Source: Bolinopsis microptera (taxonomy: Eukaryota; Ctenophora; Tentaculata; Lobata; Bolinopsidae). From it: DNA of 64,000 bases. The notes beneath the pieces are model-generated. The model saw only the letters and a program-made list of their open reading frames with translations, had not been told where the DNA came from and searched no databases. Location of the stretch: contig NC_087081.1 in NCBI RefSeq assembly GCF_026151205.1, positions 10,231,113 through 10,295,112 of the forward strand, written 5' to 3'. Positions 43,352 to 55,437 of the stretch are shown here, piece by piece; positions within the stretch are counted from its first letter, which is position 1; each line of letters starts with the position of its first letter. Made by a program: the position numbers and the translations under genes.

Positions 43352-44713
43352 TTTTAGTTCAAATATCCGTAAACAAATTTAAATCATAAAAATTGCGAAA
43401 TTAGAAATTTGAGCAGCAGCTGCCAGTTCTAAATCGTATTTTTGTTTCAATTGGCCCCCGTGTGAAAAAAAACTGCACACTACTTTGGAGTCGAAACAAT
43501 ATTGTACTGAAGTAAGTGCATACCTTAAGAATGACAAATTTAGTCTACCATAAATTGTCAAACTTTTGACTAAAATTGTTATAAACCAAAATTTCAGTAG
43601 AGCATATTATATGACATGAATATTATTTGGCTTACATTGTTTATAATTAATATAATGACATCACCGTTCCTACTGCTGAACTACTTTGTTGAGAGGAAAA
43701 ACCGTTGTGAAACTACGAAGCACAAAACTGTACCAAAGTCCTATTGCACTTAAAGGGTTAGAGGCTAGAGCTCCTCTTGGACATATTACATTTTTAATCG
43801 ATCCATCCCAACATGTTCTGTTGAAACGGCTGAAGGATCATATCGAAATAAACTACGCCGTACCGACGGAAATGGTTAAGTCGAAAAAGGATGAAAAAGA
43901 AATCGAACAGCGTACTGAAGAACTTAGTGATACAGAGTCGCAGACTCTAGATCTTATGTTATTGAAATTCCTGAGTAATGCATTGCAGCTTAATCTGTAA
44001 TGCTCAGACGGGTGCTCATTGCCGAATTCGCGTTTTTGACACCACTTGGGGGTCCATTAAATTTTCGACACTAAAATTTTAATTTCTTTTCATGCTGATT
44101 TGAAAGCCATTATAAGGCAGTTGACCCAGTCAAAAAAGTTTCAGTTTTATATCTTTTACGGTTTTTGTCGTGTTAAAGTTGTTGCCGTGGTGTCAGTAAA
44201 ATGGTAACAGATATATACATAATATGTTACCATATATATATGATATATGTATATAATTCGAACAATTGAAACAAATCAAATTGGCGGGCAAACGATCCGT
44301 TCCATGATATGTATAAAACAATACCAATATATTATTTACATCATCTCGCTTTATATATATATAAGTAAGATTGCACCAACTGATTTGCGATCTCAAGCTT
44401 GTAGTTATAATTAAATTCAGCCACCCTAAAATGAATTACAATGATGATTGGATTACAGCTTCGGTAGGTATTAACATGGTCTATGAAGTCACCATGAACA
44501 GGTCCTAAATTGTGCAATGATTATTTCATACCAAAAAATCGACAAACAACCAATTATTCTTATTTTTGAACTTTAGTTAAACTGATGGTTCGTGGGGCAC
44601 CCCACGAACCAACTATTGGGGTATTAAACAACTATTTGAAACTTGTCATTATTAATTAATCATTTATTTTAAGCATATCACTAAAATGCCGCCGCGATAT
44701 TGTTGTGTACAAT
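43352..44713. other. non-coding stretch with one unassigned ORF
   Basis: A 104-codon plus-strand frame at 43,686-44,000 (MLRGKTVVKLRSTKLYQSPI..., acidic middle with KKDEKEIEQRTEEL) has no family I recognise and no visible splice context. A perfect 11-bp inverted repeat (GGTTCGTGGGG / CCCCACGAACC with a 2-base loop) is at 44,587-44,610. The rest is AT-rich. Confidence 0.4.
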
Positions 44714-44798
44714 TTACTGGGCGGCGCTCAGCCTGTCATTCCGCCGAATCTTTATTCTATTATGTTTATGAACATAATAGCCTGGGGTCCCCAGGTAA
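44714..44798 (+). mobile_element. family A short palindromic element, copy 6 (longest)
   Basis: An 85-bp copy TTACTGGGCGGCGC ... CCCCAGGTAA with target duplication TGTACAAT (44,706-44,713 and 44,799-44,806). Both internal palindromes (CTATTATGTTTATGAACATA and CCTGGGGTCCCCAGG) are complete, making it the best reference copy. Confidence 0.8.
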
Positions 44799-44918
44799 TG
44801 TACAATTTGCCAACGATTCTAACTTCTAAGACCCTGCTTCGCAATTCACAAAACAAATATTTCATCTGCAATTTAAGAGGGAAATTTACAATCCTCTGCT
44901 CCGTAAAAAGCTTAATTA

Positions 44919-45224
44919 ATGATATTGAAAATCTTTCACAAACTAGCGTTACGACTTATCTCTGCGATACGGGCCATGCGAGTTATTTTACCCCTAGAGA
45001 CTAGCCCGGATCAGTTAGAAATTTTCATGATACAGGAAAAGGTTGTAGAACGTTCTCTCTTGGACAGTAATCCTACTCACAGTCATCTTACAGCTAGTCT
45101 TTACAGTATACAGAGTTTTCTCTGTGTGGGGAGGCGTCTAAAAAACCCGCCATGTCTGCCTCTCTCAATACAGAGTCACTTTGATCCTACCCTGAAATGG
45201 TTAGTCACACATTTCCAGTCTTAA
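44919..45224 (+). pseudogene. possible BEL/Pao-type retroelement relic (integrase N-terminal region)
   Basis: The frame contains IFMIQEKVVERSLLDSNPT, then FLCVGRRLKNPPCLPLSIQ and KWLVTHFQS. The GGRLxNxxL...LPxxHxLTxLLIxHxH pattern before the integrase of BEL/Pao elements is similar, with several substitutions. There is no RT or integrase core next to it. Assignment is tentative. Confidence 0.4.
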
Positions 45225-46200
45225 CTCGTACCTTATCTTCAAAGTTGTAAATGACCCTAATCGGCGTTCACACAACTTTCTTATTGAATCAATTAATGTT
45301 TTTCTCGTGCGATTCGAGGCAGCGACCAAATTGTGCTTCACGCTTCTTAATTCCTTCCTTCTAGTGATAATTTGTGTTTTACTTGTAAGGTATAAGGGGC
45401 TGTTTCATATGTTATAATATAACACCCTGGCGTTAGGTTAGTATAAGTGGGGGAGCAGGGGTGTAGGAAGCGGGGGGGGGGGGGGTAGGGGGAGGATTCA
45501 GCATTATCACCCCTAAACTTAAGTTTGGTTGTTTAGAATAGATGAATGTCTGCTAAGTACCAACTCGTCAGTTATTCGCATCCATGTATTTCATGTGCCG
45601 CTCACTGCTTAAATCTAACGTGCGATTAGTACTAAAATTTGTTAAGGAACATCTTCTTATTCTGCAAAATTTGAGGGAAAAAAGGAGGCATTATACCCGC
45701 CTCATATTCATACCCATTAAGTGTCCTTAATTTTCCAGTTAAAATGCTAACCCCCCCCCCCCCCCCCCCCCCCCCCCAATTACAACAAAATGTACGTCAC
45801 AGTTATACATGGAAATCTTCATTCCAAGTCCCGACCACAGCGTACCCTCTGCAGGGAGCATTTGCCCCGTTTATATACACCAACAATTAGTACTAGTACC
45901 CTTTGTTCCCTTTTAAATGTAGTCCTCGCACAGGTTGAGCAGTTCCATGGCTACCGTTGCATGGTTACCGTTGCATAGCTACCGTTGCATGGCTACTGTG
46001 GATGTTGGTTACAAGCAGAATAATGGTTTGCAATGAGTTTACCGGGTAATTTGTATTTTGCAGGATATCGTTACATTAGTCAATTCTCCAGTTAAACGTT
46101 TCTTCCTTTCTTGTTTCTTGCGATCCTTTACTCTGCAAGATCGTGATGGTTATGCGTGTAGACATATTATTGGTTTGTTAAAATGGAAGATGGTTAAGCT
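45225..46200. other. non-coding with homopolymers and a small tandem repeat
   Basis: Contains a G run at about 45,472-45,485, a run of 27 C at 45,751-45,777, and four copies of a 14-bp unit (catggctaccgttg) at about 45,948-46,003. No gene is supported. Confidence 0.5.
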
Positions 46201-46216
46201 TTAATAAACCTTGTAA

Positions 46217-46302
46217 TTTAAATCCCTTTAAATCCCTTTAAATCCCTTTAAATCCCTTTGAATCCCTTTAAATCCCTTTAAATCCCTTTGAATCCCTTTC
46301 TT
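46217..46302 (+). repeat. 10-bp tandem repeat AATCCCTTTA
   Basis: Eight to nine units of AATCCCTTTA/G in direct succession. Confidence 0.9.
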
Positions 46303-46394
46303 GTTCAATTAAACATCCTTTAATATTTAAGAGCTTTTCATTTAGAAGTGAAACTTTCGCGTTATATAACTACTTAACTAGGAATAGGATGTGG

Positions 46395-47336
46395 CATGTA
46401 ATTGTAACTAGGGTGTAACTAGGATGTAACTAGGGTGTGGCATGTAACTAGGGTGTAACTAGGGTGTAACTAGGGTGTGGCATGTAACTAGGGTGTAACT
46501 AGGGTGTGGCATGTAACTAGGGTGTAACTAGGGTGTAACTAGGGTGTGGCATGTAACTAGGGTGTAACTAGGGTGTAACTAGGGTGTAACTAGGGTCTGG
46601 CATGTAACTAGGGTGTAACTAGGGTGTGGCATGTAACTAGGGTGTAACTAGGGTGTAACTAGGGTGTGGCATGTAACTAGGGTGTAACTAGGGTGTAACT
46701 AGGGTGTAACTAGGGTGTAACTAGGGTGTGGCATGTAACTAGGGTGTAACTAGGGTGTGTCATGTAACTAGGGTGTAACTAGGGTGTAACTAGGGTGTAA
46801 CTAGGGTGTGGCATGTAACTAGGGTGTAACTAGGGTGTAACTAGGGTGTGGCATGTAACTAGGGTGTAACTAGGGTGTAACTAGGGTCTGGCATGTAACT
46901 AGGGTGTAACTAGGATGTAACTAGGGTGTAACTAGGGTGTAACTAGGGTGTAACTAGGGTGTAACTAGGGTGTAACTAGGGTGTAACTAGGGTGTAACTA
47001 GGGTGTAACTAGGGTGTAACTAGGGTGTGGCATGTAAATAGGGTGTAACTAGGGTGTAACTAGGGTGTAACTAGGGTGTAACTAGGGTGTAACTAGGGTG
47101 TAGCTAGGGTGTAACTAGGGTCTGGCATGTAACTAGGGTGTAACTAAGGTGTAACTAGGGTGTAACTAGGGTGTAACTAGGGTGTAACTAGGGTGTACCT
47201 AGGGTGTAACTAGGGTGTAACTAGGGTGTAGCTAGGGTGTAGCTAGGGTCTGGCATGTAACTAGGGTGTAACTAGGGTGTAACTAGGGTGTAACTAGGGT
47301 GTAACTAGGGTGTGGCATGTAACTAGGGTGTAACTA
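46395..47336 (+). repeat. 11-bp minisatellite TGTAACTAGGG with TGTGGCA interruptions
   Basis: About 85 units of TGTAACTAGGG. Every one to a dozen units a variant TGTGGCA (or TCTGGCA) is inserted, giving a simple higher-order pattern. Rare substitutions (GTAGCTAGG, GTACCTAGG) cluster at the right end. Confidence 0.92.
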
Positions 47337-48666
<1,330 letters not shown>

Positions 48667-51600
48667 AAGAAGTCAAGTTCGCAGTGGCAAAAGTGGGAGA
48701 GCAACAGTTCTGTGTTGGGTACAGGACCACATCGTGGACTCAACACAGGTACATATTTCGCATTTTCATCTTTTAAAAATATTTTTTAAAACAACAAAAA
48801 GATGTTTTTAGTGACTCACTATAATAATAACAATAATAAGTCGAGACCTCTTATTGAGACCCGATATAATAATAATGATATAATAATAATGATAATGTCA
48901 TTATCTATGCTACTTTATATGCAATTATTTATGTTAAGTTTGATAAGTTCAAATCCCAGGTTTTCTCCTTCGTCACATCAAAGCTACAGAATCCGGGTCT
49001 GTTCGCGCAACATCTCCACCACTGGATACAGTATAATTACAGGAACTGATCGTGTAACTGATAACATCATACCTGCCACTCTGATTGATCAATCATGTGA
49101 TATTTCAGATATTTCAGTGGTAAGACTAAGGAAGATATGTTATAGTTTAATTAAAGTTAGGTCTGAAGTGCTTCTTTATTATTACCTTTTTTCTGAAGAG
49201 CCTTTTATTACCCTATTTATATCATTTATATTTATTATGATAACAAAATAACTAGGTAAATTAATTATTAAGTGTCCAGCATTAAGAAATAATTCGATTT
49301 CCGTGTAAAATTAAAAAGAATAACCTACCTCAGGAGAGTCACGTGTTCGTAAAATCACCATTTTCCATTTCCCTGACGGAGAAACTGAATGCAAGCTATT
49401 TTACTAGCGTTATGCAGGTTAGTGTAGTACAAGTATACACCTACAACTCTACAATAACTTGAAATGTCTTGGTATTCGTTTTATATCTAACTAACTGCAA
49501 GAAACTTTTTATTAAATGACCGTACGCTGATCAAGCTAACTGTGTAGGTACGAGGTGACATAGGCTCGGCCCTACGAGACAACGATACGGTGGTAGTGCG
49601 CCCGGTGCAGTTTGGGAGGCTTTATTGGGGGGCTATAGTCATGTACTTCTTCTCTCTTATTTACGTAAGTTATTTTGTTTTTTTGGAGTGGAGGATTTTA
49701 CACTTTAGTCCACCTGGAAAAAGCACTCGGCTAGTCTTTAGCATACAATCGATAATAAAAAGTCCCTAACATAGAGTGATGCTGATATTAAAGGTGGGTA
49801 TTTTTAGAAGCTCTTTTCCATGGTATTTGTTTATTGTCTTCATCTCTTGTGACGTCACGTGAGTAGTTGTGACGTCACGTGAGTAGTTGTGACGTCACGT
49901 GAGTAGTATGCTTTTCCATGGCATTTGTTTATTGTCTTCATCTCTTACGTATATTTCCACTGCAGGTATCCACCTGTGCCGTGTTGGTTGAGGCCGGGAG
50001 ACAAGTAGTTGAGCGGCATGCAGCTACATCTCCCCTGGAGAGGTTACCTTTCACGCAAACCCGGGCTTTCCTCATTGCTTTCCTTGTCTTCTTTATGGTG
50101 ATACTGACCATTTCTTTTGGAGGTTGGTTTCTGAGTGATAATTTAGGATGCACGAGTATTGATTTAGTTTCATGATTAGTGAACAAAGGAACTATCTTTC
50201 GCTTTAAACTTTGTTTGTGATAAAATAAAGCATTTTATGATCCCATATTATTCATTCCAGGATATTTCATGCGACCTCTCCTTTTTCAACCTTTTTTCGC
50301 GCTCTTCCTCACCATGGTGGCGGTGGTCGGGTTTTACCATGTTGTCTTCCCAATCATCGTGTTCCTGGCAGACAAGTACATCAGAGTAGTGAATAAAACT
50401 TACTGGATGGTCGAGGTGATATTTTCTATGAATGTTAATTTTTGTTTTTGTTAGAATTAGAAACTTACCGGCTTGTTTCAACCCCCTATTTCGGTTTGGA
50501 ATGTAGCATATATGATAACTAACTGACATTAAAAAGTGGGGAGCAAAGATTAAAAAATAAGTCTTTAGCTAAAATAATAAACTAACTGAATTTATAGATA
50601 ACTAACTGCGATATAACTCCAGAGGTTATCAGTGATAACGGGCGGAATGGTAATATTCGGCCTCTGGATGAACTACAGATCAGTGCAAAACATCTGGCCC
50701 CTGCAGTTACTGATGTTTGCTTGTGTTGGTGTGGTACCAGTTAGATACGCTCCAGTTAACTGTATCCTGAAGGTAAACAGAGTCTTCATACCTTATCGGA
50801 CTTAATTTGAACGGACATTAATTTGACGCTGGAGACCCTAGCGTACATTTTAATGTCCGTTCAAATAAAGTCCGACAAGGACGTTAAATTAGATAATTAA
50901 AGGAATGCCTTCGAGCGTTTATTTTAATGTCCGTTCAAGATTATGTCCGTTCAAAATTATGTCCGTTCAAAATTACGTCAGGTCAGATAAGGTCCGATAA
51001 GGTGCATTGTGCTTTGTATAATACACATTGTTGTAATTTGCTTTTAAATTTATTGAAACTAACTAATCAGTAGATTACAACTTGATAAAAACATATCCTT
51101 TACTTTCACTTTCACTTTCAGTGTGTCGTGTTCACGTTTGTAGCAGTGTTTTTCTCAGTTCTACAGCGATACATCCTCCCGACTGTGTCTCCAGGCACGC
51201 CTCCTAACTTTGTTGACATCGTCACTATACAAGCCAGGATACCAGACACTTTATCTGTAAGTTATAATTAATCATTACATTAATTAATAGGATAATTAAT
51301 GTAAGTATTACCATTTTATGTGTTTTGCAAGTATATTTTAAATTTTATTACGAGAATTTAACCCAACTGAGGATATTTCCTGTATTTATAAACTTTATAC
51401 TTCTCAGCCTGGCTCCCTTTTCTTTCCTGACGCCAGAGAACCAAGCCTGTCCTCGTTTCGAGTTCCACTGTTTGGGGACGCTGCTCCCTGCTCTGGTGTC
51501 CTGGACGGCACTTTTGGTAACTTTTTAAAAGTAGAATTGAACTCACTTGAAGAGGAATATTTGTATACGTGTAAATATGTGGTATATACTTTTTTATATT

Positions 51601-52215
51601 ATAATATCAATTCTTCTTTTTCAAGTAGCCAACTGAAAGTTTGACAAAACAACACTAATGAAATAACTTAAAAATAACACAACTTTTCATTTTAATCAGG
51701 GATGACGAACTTCATCATCCCGGCATTGTTTATCAAAGCAGCAATGTTAACAGACACCCGAATAGACAACGAAACGTTTCTGTTAAAAAACTACACGGCG
51801 GGGGTCCTGTGCTACTTAGTTTGTCATATAGCCGTGTTTGTGTGGAGTTTCGCGGCTGAGACACCAGTTAACTCCAACATTGTCTACTTGCCAGGTGGTT
51901 TTACATACCGTGTCTAACTCAGTTTCAAATTTAAATCTCAAGTCTACTTTCATATAAGTCTTATAGTCTTAATAATGCTAATGTCTTTCAATCAATAAAG
52001 GATTGCAATTATAGAGCTAGAAGTAGAACATGATGTCATCCTGTACTAAACTTTTTTTCACTTCAGGAATAACGATTGGTCTACTGTTGAATTCCCTGAG
52101 AATGGGGTACCTGAAAAAGGCGCTCCTCCCTCCCCCGCCTGAGCCTTCTCAACAGGGGGCTGCACCCCCACAACACATTACGGTGTATAAAGTCACTGCA
52201 GATGAGCAGATTTAG
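48667..52215 (+). CDS. SPPL2-like intramembrane-protease homologue, probable pseudoprotease (partial 5')
   Basis: Eleven exons, all GT-AG and phase-consistent: 48,667-48,748, 48,990-49,119, 49,334-49,417, 49,548-49,664, 49,966-50,122, 50,261-50,415, 50,623-50,772, 51,122-51,256, 51,408-51,516, 51,700-51,894 and 52,067-52,215. The order matches SPPL2 proteins: a short luminal part (QQFCVGYRTTSWTQ, like their CMLYNPYWT), then about nine hydrophobic segments. The C-terminal half aligns well: TM7 NFIIPALFI against the family's DI(V/I)xPGLLI, then TPVNSNIVYLPGG against QPALLYLVP. SPP/SPPL enzymes need Asp in YD and GxGD and a PAL motif. Here YD is VA (FVAVFF), GxGD is GMTN (Asp to Asn), and PAL is PVN. 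All three are lost although the reading frame is intact, so the protein is likely a catalytically dead family member. It ends with a Pro-rich tail (LLPPPPEPSQQ). The start exon is not identified. Confidence 0.78.
49848..49907 (+). promoter_or_regulatory. three 20-bp repeats with CRE and E-box cores
   Basis: Three exact copies of TGTGACGTCACGTGAGTAGT in the intron between exons 4 and 5 of the SPPL2-like gene. Each contains TGACGTCA (full CREB/ATF site) overlapping CACGTG (E-box). The cluster is bracketed by two near copies of a 38-bp segment (cttttccatggtatttgttt...), at about 49,812 and 49,912. Confidence 0.6.
50791..50880. mobile_element. near-perfect hairpin MITE (CCTTATCGGAC family)
   Basis: A 90-bp palindromic element: CCTTATCGGACTTAATTTGA ... 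and its inverse ending GTCCGACAAGG, with the inner CGCTGGAG / CCTAGCGT loop. It lies in the intron between exons 7 and 8 of the SPPL2-like gene. Another partial copy with three tandem TTATGTCCGTTCAA units follows at about 50,905-51,004. Confidence 0.75.
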
Positions 52216-53936
52216 CTGTTTGTCTGTTAAATATGCTGCTTGCGTATAATTTGGAGCGGATTTTTGAATATCAGTACAGAAATGGAAATGGAAAGTTCAT
52301 CGCCATAATATTAATAAGGGTATTGATGATTGACATTAGCGAATTTATTTCAAAATTGCCTCTTGATCTTCTCTGTTAGTTTTGTTCGAAGTCTAATCGG
52401 AGGGATTCTTTATTTTACTAGCAAATTGAAATATGTATTTTATTTTATTTATCTTCCACCCAAATTGGGGGGGGGGGTAAAAATTGATAAAATATTGATT
52501 ACGTAATATGTGAACGACCGCGACCCCTTAGCTTAGCTCAGGAAACTGGGTCAAACTTAACCCTAATTGACAAATTATAAATATTGGAAAAGAAGACATG
52601 GCCATAAAATTAAGATTTCAGATCAGGACCAACCGGCCAGTTGGAAAATTGGTATTACTATTGGGGGCGGGCCGGGGCTATTTACAATCTACTTAGCTAG
52701 GGCTTTTACTAATTCGCTCGCCCAAAAATTTCACGTGACTTTGGTTTTTATGGTTTTGCAGCCGTACAAAACGGTTTTACATAAACCCTTATCCCAACCC
52801 TAACCCTAACCATAACCCCGAAGGTAACCATAACCCTTACCACAACCCTAACCCTAACACGAGCCCTAAACAATCGAATTCGTATTTTACTAGCCTGTCA
52901 CGTGACCAAAACGGTTTTTTGCCCATAACTGATAACTCTCCAGGGAAGCATTTTAACCCTACGTCATGGGGGGTGATTCGGAATCAGCGTCCAAAAATAC
53001 ACCGATTCTGATCATTTCCATGCCCAAAGTGCCTTTTCACAAGAATTTTCTTAAAATTTGGGCGAGCGATTTAGTAAAAGCGCTTAGTTAGATGTCCGCA
53101 AAAATATTGGATTTTCAGACCACCCCCTTGTACTAGGTAGTGCGCCATCGACAGTGAGCCGCGCGTGCCGACTGTGGGATGGTTTTTTAGCGCTAATTTC
53201 GGCCAGCACAATTTTCTTCAAACAAATAGATATTAAGTATTCTTCCCGACCTCCGATTGCAACAAAAATTGGTAAGCTTACTCATAGACTTACAGGAAAT
53301 GTGTCCGAAAAGTTTAAAGCATATCCAACCATCAAACATTATGTTACAGCTAAAAGCAGCGTATTTTGCCCCATTTTGATCACTAGATCAACTCCGATAT
53401 CCACCAAATTTTTCGGACAGTTGTAAAAGCCCTATTGGAAGGTCGTCACCAATTTTCAGAATGATCTCATTCAAGGAACTGAAGATATATCCAAATAATA
53501 CGACAAAAATCAACGAATTTGGTCAAATTTGGTCAAATTACGCGACTTTTACAGCTAATTTTGCTCCAAAAGCCGCGCACCATCAAATATGGCACCTAGG
53601 CAAAACTCACTGATCTTTCCAAAAAGGTAAAACAAATTTGGTATTGTGAAAATTCTCACAGTCTCTAGAAAACAATGGTACAAAAATTTTTAAAATCCGA
53701 GCAAGTTTATTTTTATGGTGCACCTCCTACTTGTACGGGGTTCAGGGTTGCCAGAATTTTTCCAAAGAAAAAAGGGCCAAGTGGTTTTCGAAAAATAATT
53801 TGATACATGTTTCGTATCCTTCGGCGGCGCGAAAAGTGGCATGCAACGTATGTCAAAAAATAATATACACGAAGTCTAAATATATATAATTAATTTATAA
53901 TATAAATAAATATAAGTAAAAAATTAGGAAAATAGT
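52216..53936. other. repeat-rich region after the SPPL2-like gene
   Basis: No gene. It holds the end of a poly-G MITE (about 52,466-52,530), a segment at 52,570-52,655 repeated at about 56,022-56,103, degenerate CCCTAA repeats (52,790-52,870), a segment shared with 3572-3622 (52,948-52,998) and one shared with 6668-6795 (53,607-53,730). These link this region with the repeat nest at the left end of the window. Confidence 0.55.
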
Positions 53937-53937
53937 T

Positions 53938-54052
53938 TGGAGGACTTCGCCGCTTCGATGCGCCGCGCAAACTAGCATTCTTGCTTCGCATCGTCGCATT
54001 TTTGCTTTGCATCGTCTATCAACGATCTCGATGGGTTGACATTGTCAATCAA
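53938..54052 (+). mobile_element. family B short element, copy 3
   Basis: Starts GGAGGACTTCGCCGCTTCG and ends CATTGTCAATCAA. The flanks AAAATAGTT and AAAATAATA look like a decayed 9-bp duplication. A short duplication (TTGCTT(C/T)GCATCGTC) lies in its middle, where copy 1 has its array. Confidence 0.65.
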
Positions 54053-54133
54053 GAAAATAATATATTTATTACTTTATGAATTTATAAAATTTATTAGTAT
54101 AGTTAAATTATAGTGTTATTATATATGGATTAT

Positions 54134-54345
54134 GGTTGTAGCGCGATGCGTTACTGTGCCGCGCCGCGCACTCAATGAGGCTTCTCACAGCACTCAATTG
54201 TCAATGAGGCTTAACGGTTGACCATTGTTAATGATCTGGCCCGGCGCACGCTACTTCGTAGCTCTTGCCATCGGGCCAGACGTTTCGAGAAGAAAGCGGC
54301 GCGCGCTACTTCGAAGAAACTTAGACGAGTAACATCCGTCAAGCT
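54134..54345. repeat. GC-rich composite of repeats shared with the 1-4 kb nest
   Basis: 54,134-54,190 carries the family C end (GTAGCGCGATGCGTTACTGT). 54,213-54,282 is the inverse of 3766-3830. 54,285-54,343 matches 2003-2063 (TTTCGAGAAGAAAGCGGCGC). These look like fragments of larger GC-rich elements. Confidence 0.55.
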
Positions 54346-54582
54346 TAACGGGTGATACTCGTAAAATATCTGTTCCATACGAGTCCAACTCGGCGCGCGT
54401 CCTGGCAGGTTGTAAACCTACAACTCCGGGCCGTCGGTTCTCGACTTTTGACTCTCAACTATGGTCTCTAGGATCGACCTTCAAACAGCTTGACTCTTTA
54501 GACTCCATCCAGGTAACTTTTCACTCATTAGATTTAACCTCTGCATTTACTGTTCCTCGGCCATTTCATTACTCATTACTAG

Positions 54583-55437
54583 CTGGGCGCGCGGCGGCGC
54601 TCAGCCAGAGCCTGTCATTGCGCCGAATGTGTATGAATGATGAACATACTCAGGGTTGCCTTGTCATACGTTGTATGACCCGCCGCGCACGAGTGCGCGG
54701 CTCCCCCTGTATCGTAGAAACTCTACTATAGTGAAGCGACAGTGGGGGTCACCACGTGATACAAGGGTTGCTGGCATTTTTGAGAGTCATTTATCAGGTT
54801 TTTTCACGTCTTTTAAGGCCCCTTTTGACCCATTTTTAAGGTCCAAAACCAAAAACAGTTAAATTTAAGGTTTTTTAAGGTTTTCCGCTACAGAAATTGC
54901 AATCATATCTTAAGCCTAAGGGGGAAGGTATAATTTCAGAAAAACGAGCTAGGTATAATTTCAGAAAACCCCAATTAGATCTACAACAAGCTAAGTATAA
55001 TTTCAGAAAAACCCAATTAGATCTACAACAAGCTAGGTATAATTTCAGAAAAACCCAATTAGATCTACACCGAGCTAATTATAATTTCAGAAAAACCCAA
55101 TTAGATCTACACCGAGCTAGGTATAATTTCAGAAAATCTTATCAGGTCTACACAGAGCTAGGTATAATTTCAGAATATCCAATCAGATCTACACCGAGCT
55201 AGGTATGATTTCAGAAAATCTTATCAGATCTACATCAAGCTAGGTATAATTTCAAAAAAATTTTACTAATCCGGAAAATCGATTTAGATCTACATCAAGC
55301 TAGGTATAATTTAGGTATGGAACCTTAAAAAACCGAAAATTTGCCCGTTTTTCACGTCTTTTTTAAGGTTTTTTGCCCAAAATTGCCGTTTTTAAGGTCC
55401 CCCGGCAACCCTGAACATACTAGCCTGGGATCCCGAT
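54583..55437 (+). mobile_element. family A copy split by a hAT-type MITE
   Basis: A degenerate family A copy begins CTGGGCGC at 54,583 and reads GCCTGTCATTGCGCCGAAT up to 54,650. Its remainder (AGCCTGGGATCCC) continues at 55,422. The interruption at 54,651-55,413 is the hAT-like element described separately. Confidence 0.65.
54651..55413. mobile_element. 763-bp hAT-type non-autonomous element with 42-bp internal repeats
   Basis: Ends CAGGGTTGCC ... GGCAACCCTG are exact 10-bp inverted repeats flanked by a perfect 8-bp duplication AACATACT (54,643-54,650 and 55,414-55,421). This fits the hAT superfamily. About nine copies of a 42-bp unit (GGTATAATTTCAGAAAAACC plus CAATTAGATCTACA...GAGCTA) fill 54,935-55,320. 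They translate as a repeated 14-residue unit (YNFRKTQLDLHRA), which I take as incidental because no start or domain context supports a gene. Subterminal AAGGTTTTTTAAGG motifs are present on both sides. Confidence 0.85.

Noticed and set aside
43686-44000. 104-codon plus-strand ORF
   Set aside because: Not called a gene: no homology recognised, no splice or promoter context, and surrounded by transposon relics. Mentioned only in the regional note.
51325-51528. Hydrophobic plus-strand frame over exon 9 of the SPPL2-like gene
   Set aside because: It uses another frame and ignores the CTTCTCAG acceptor; the phase-consistent frame gives FRVPLF...GTFG, which joins correctly to MTNFIIPALF.
54897-55202. 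101-codon frame with a repeated YNFRKTQLDL unit
   Set aside because: It is the 42-bp tandem repeat inside a hAT-type MITE; no start context, splice sites or domain support.
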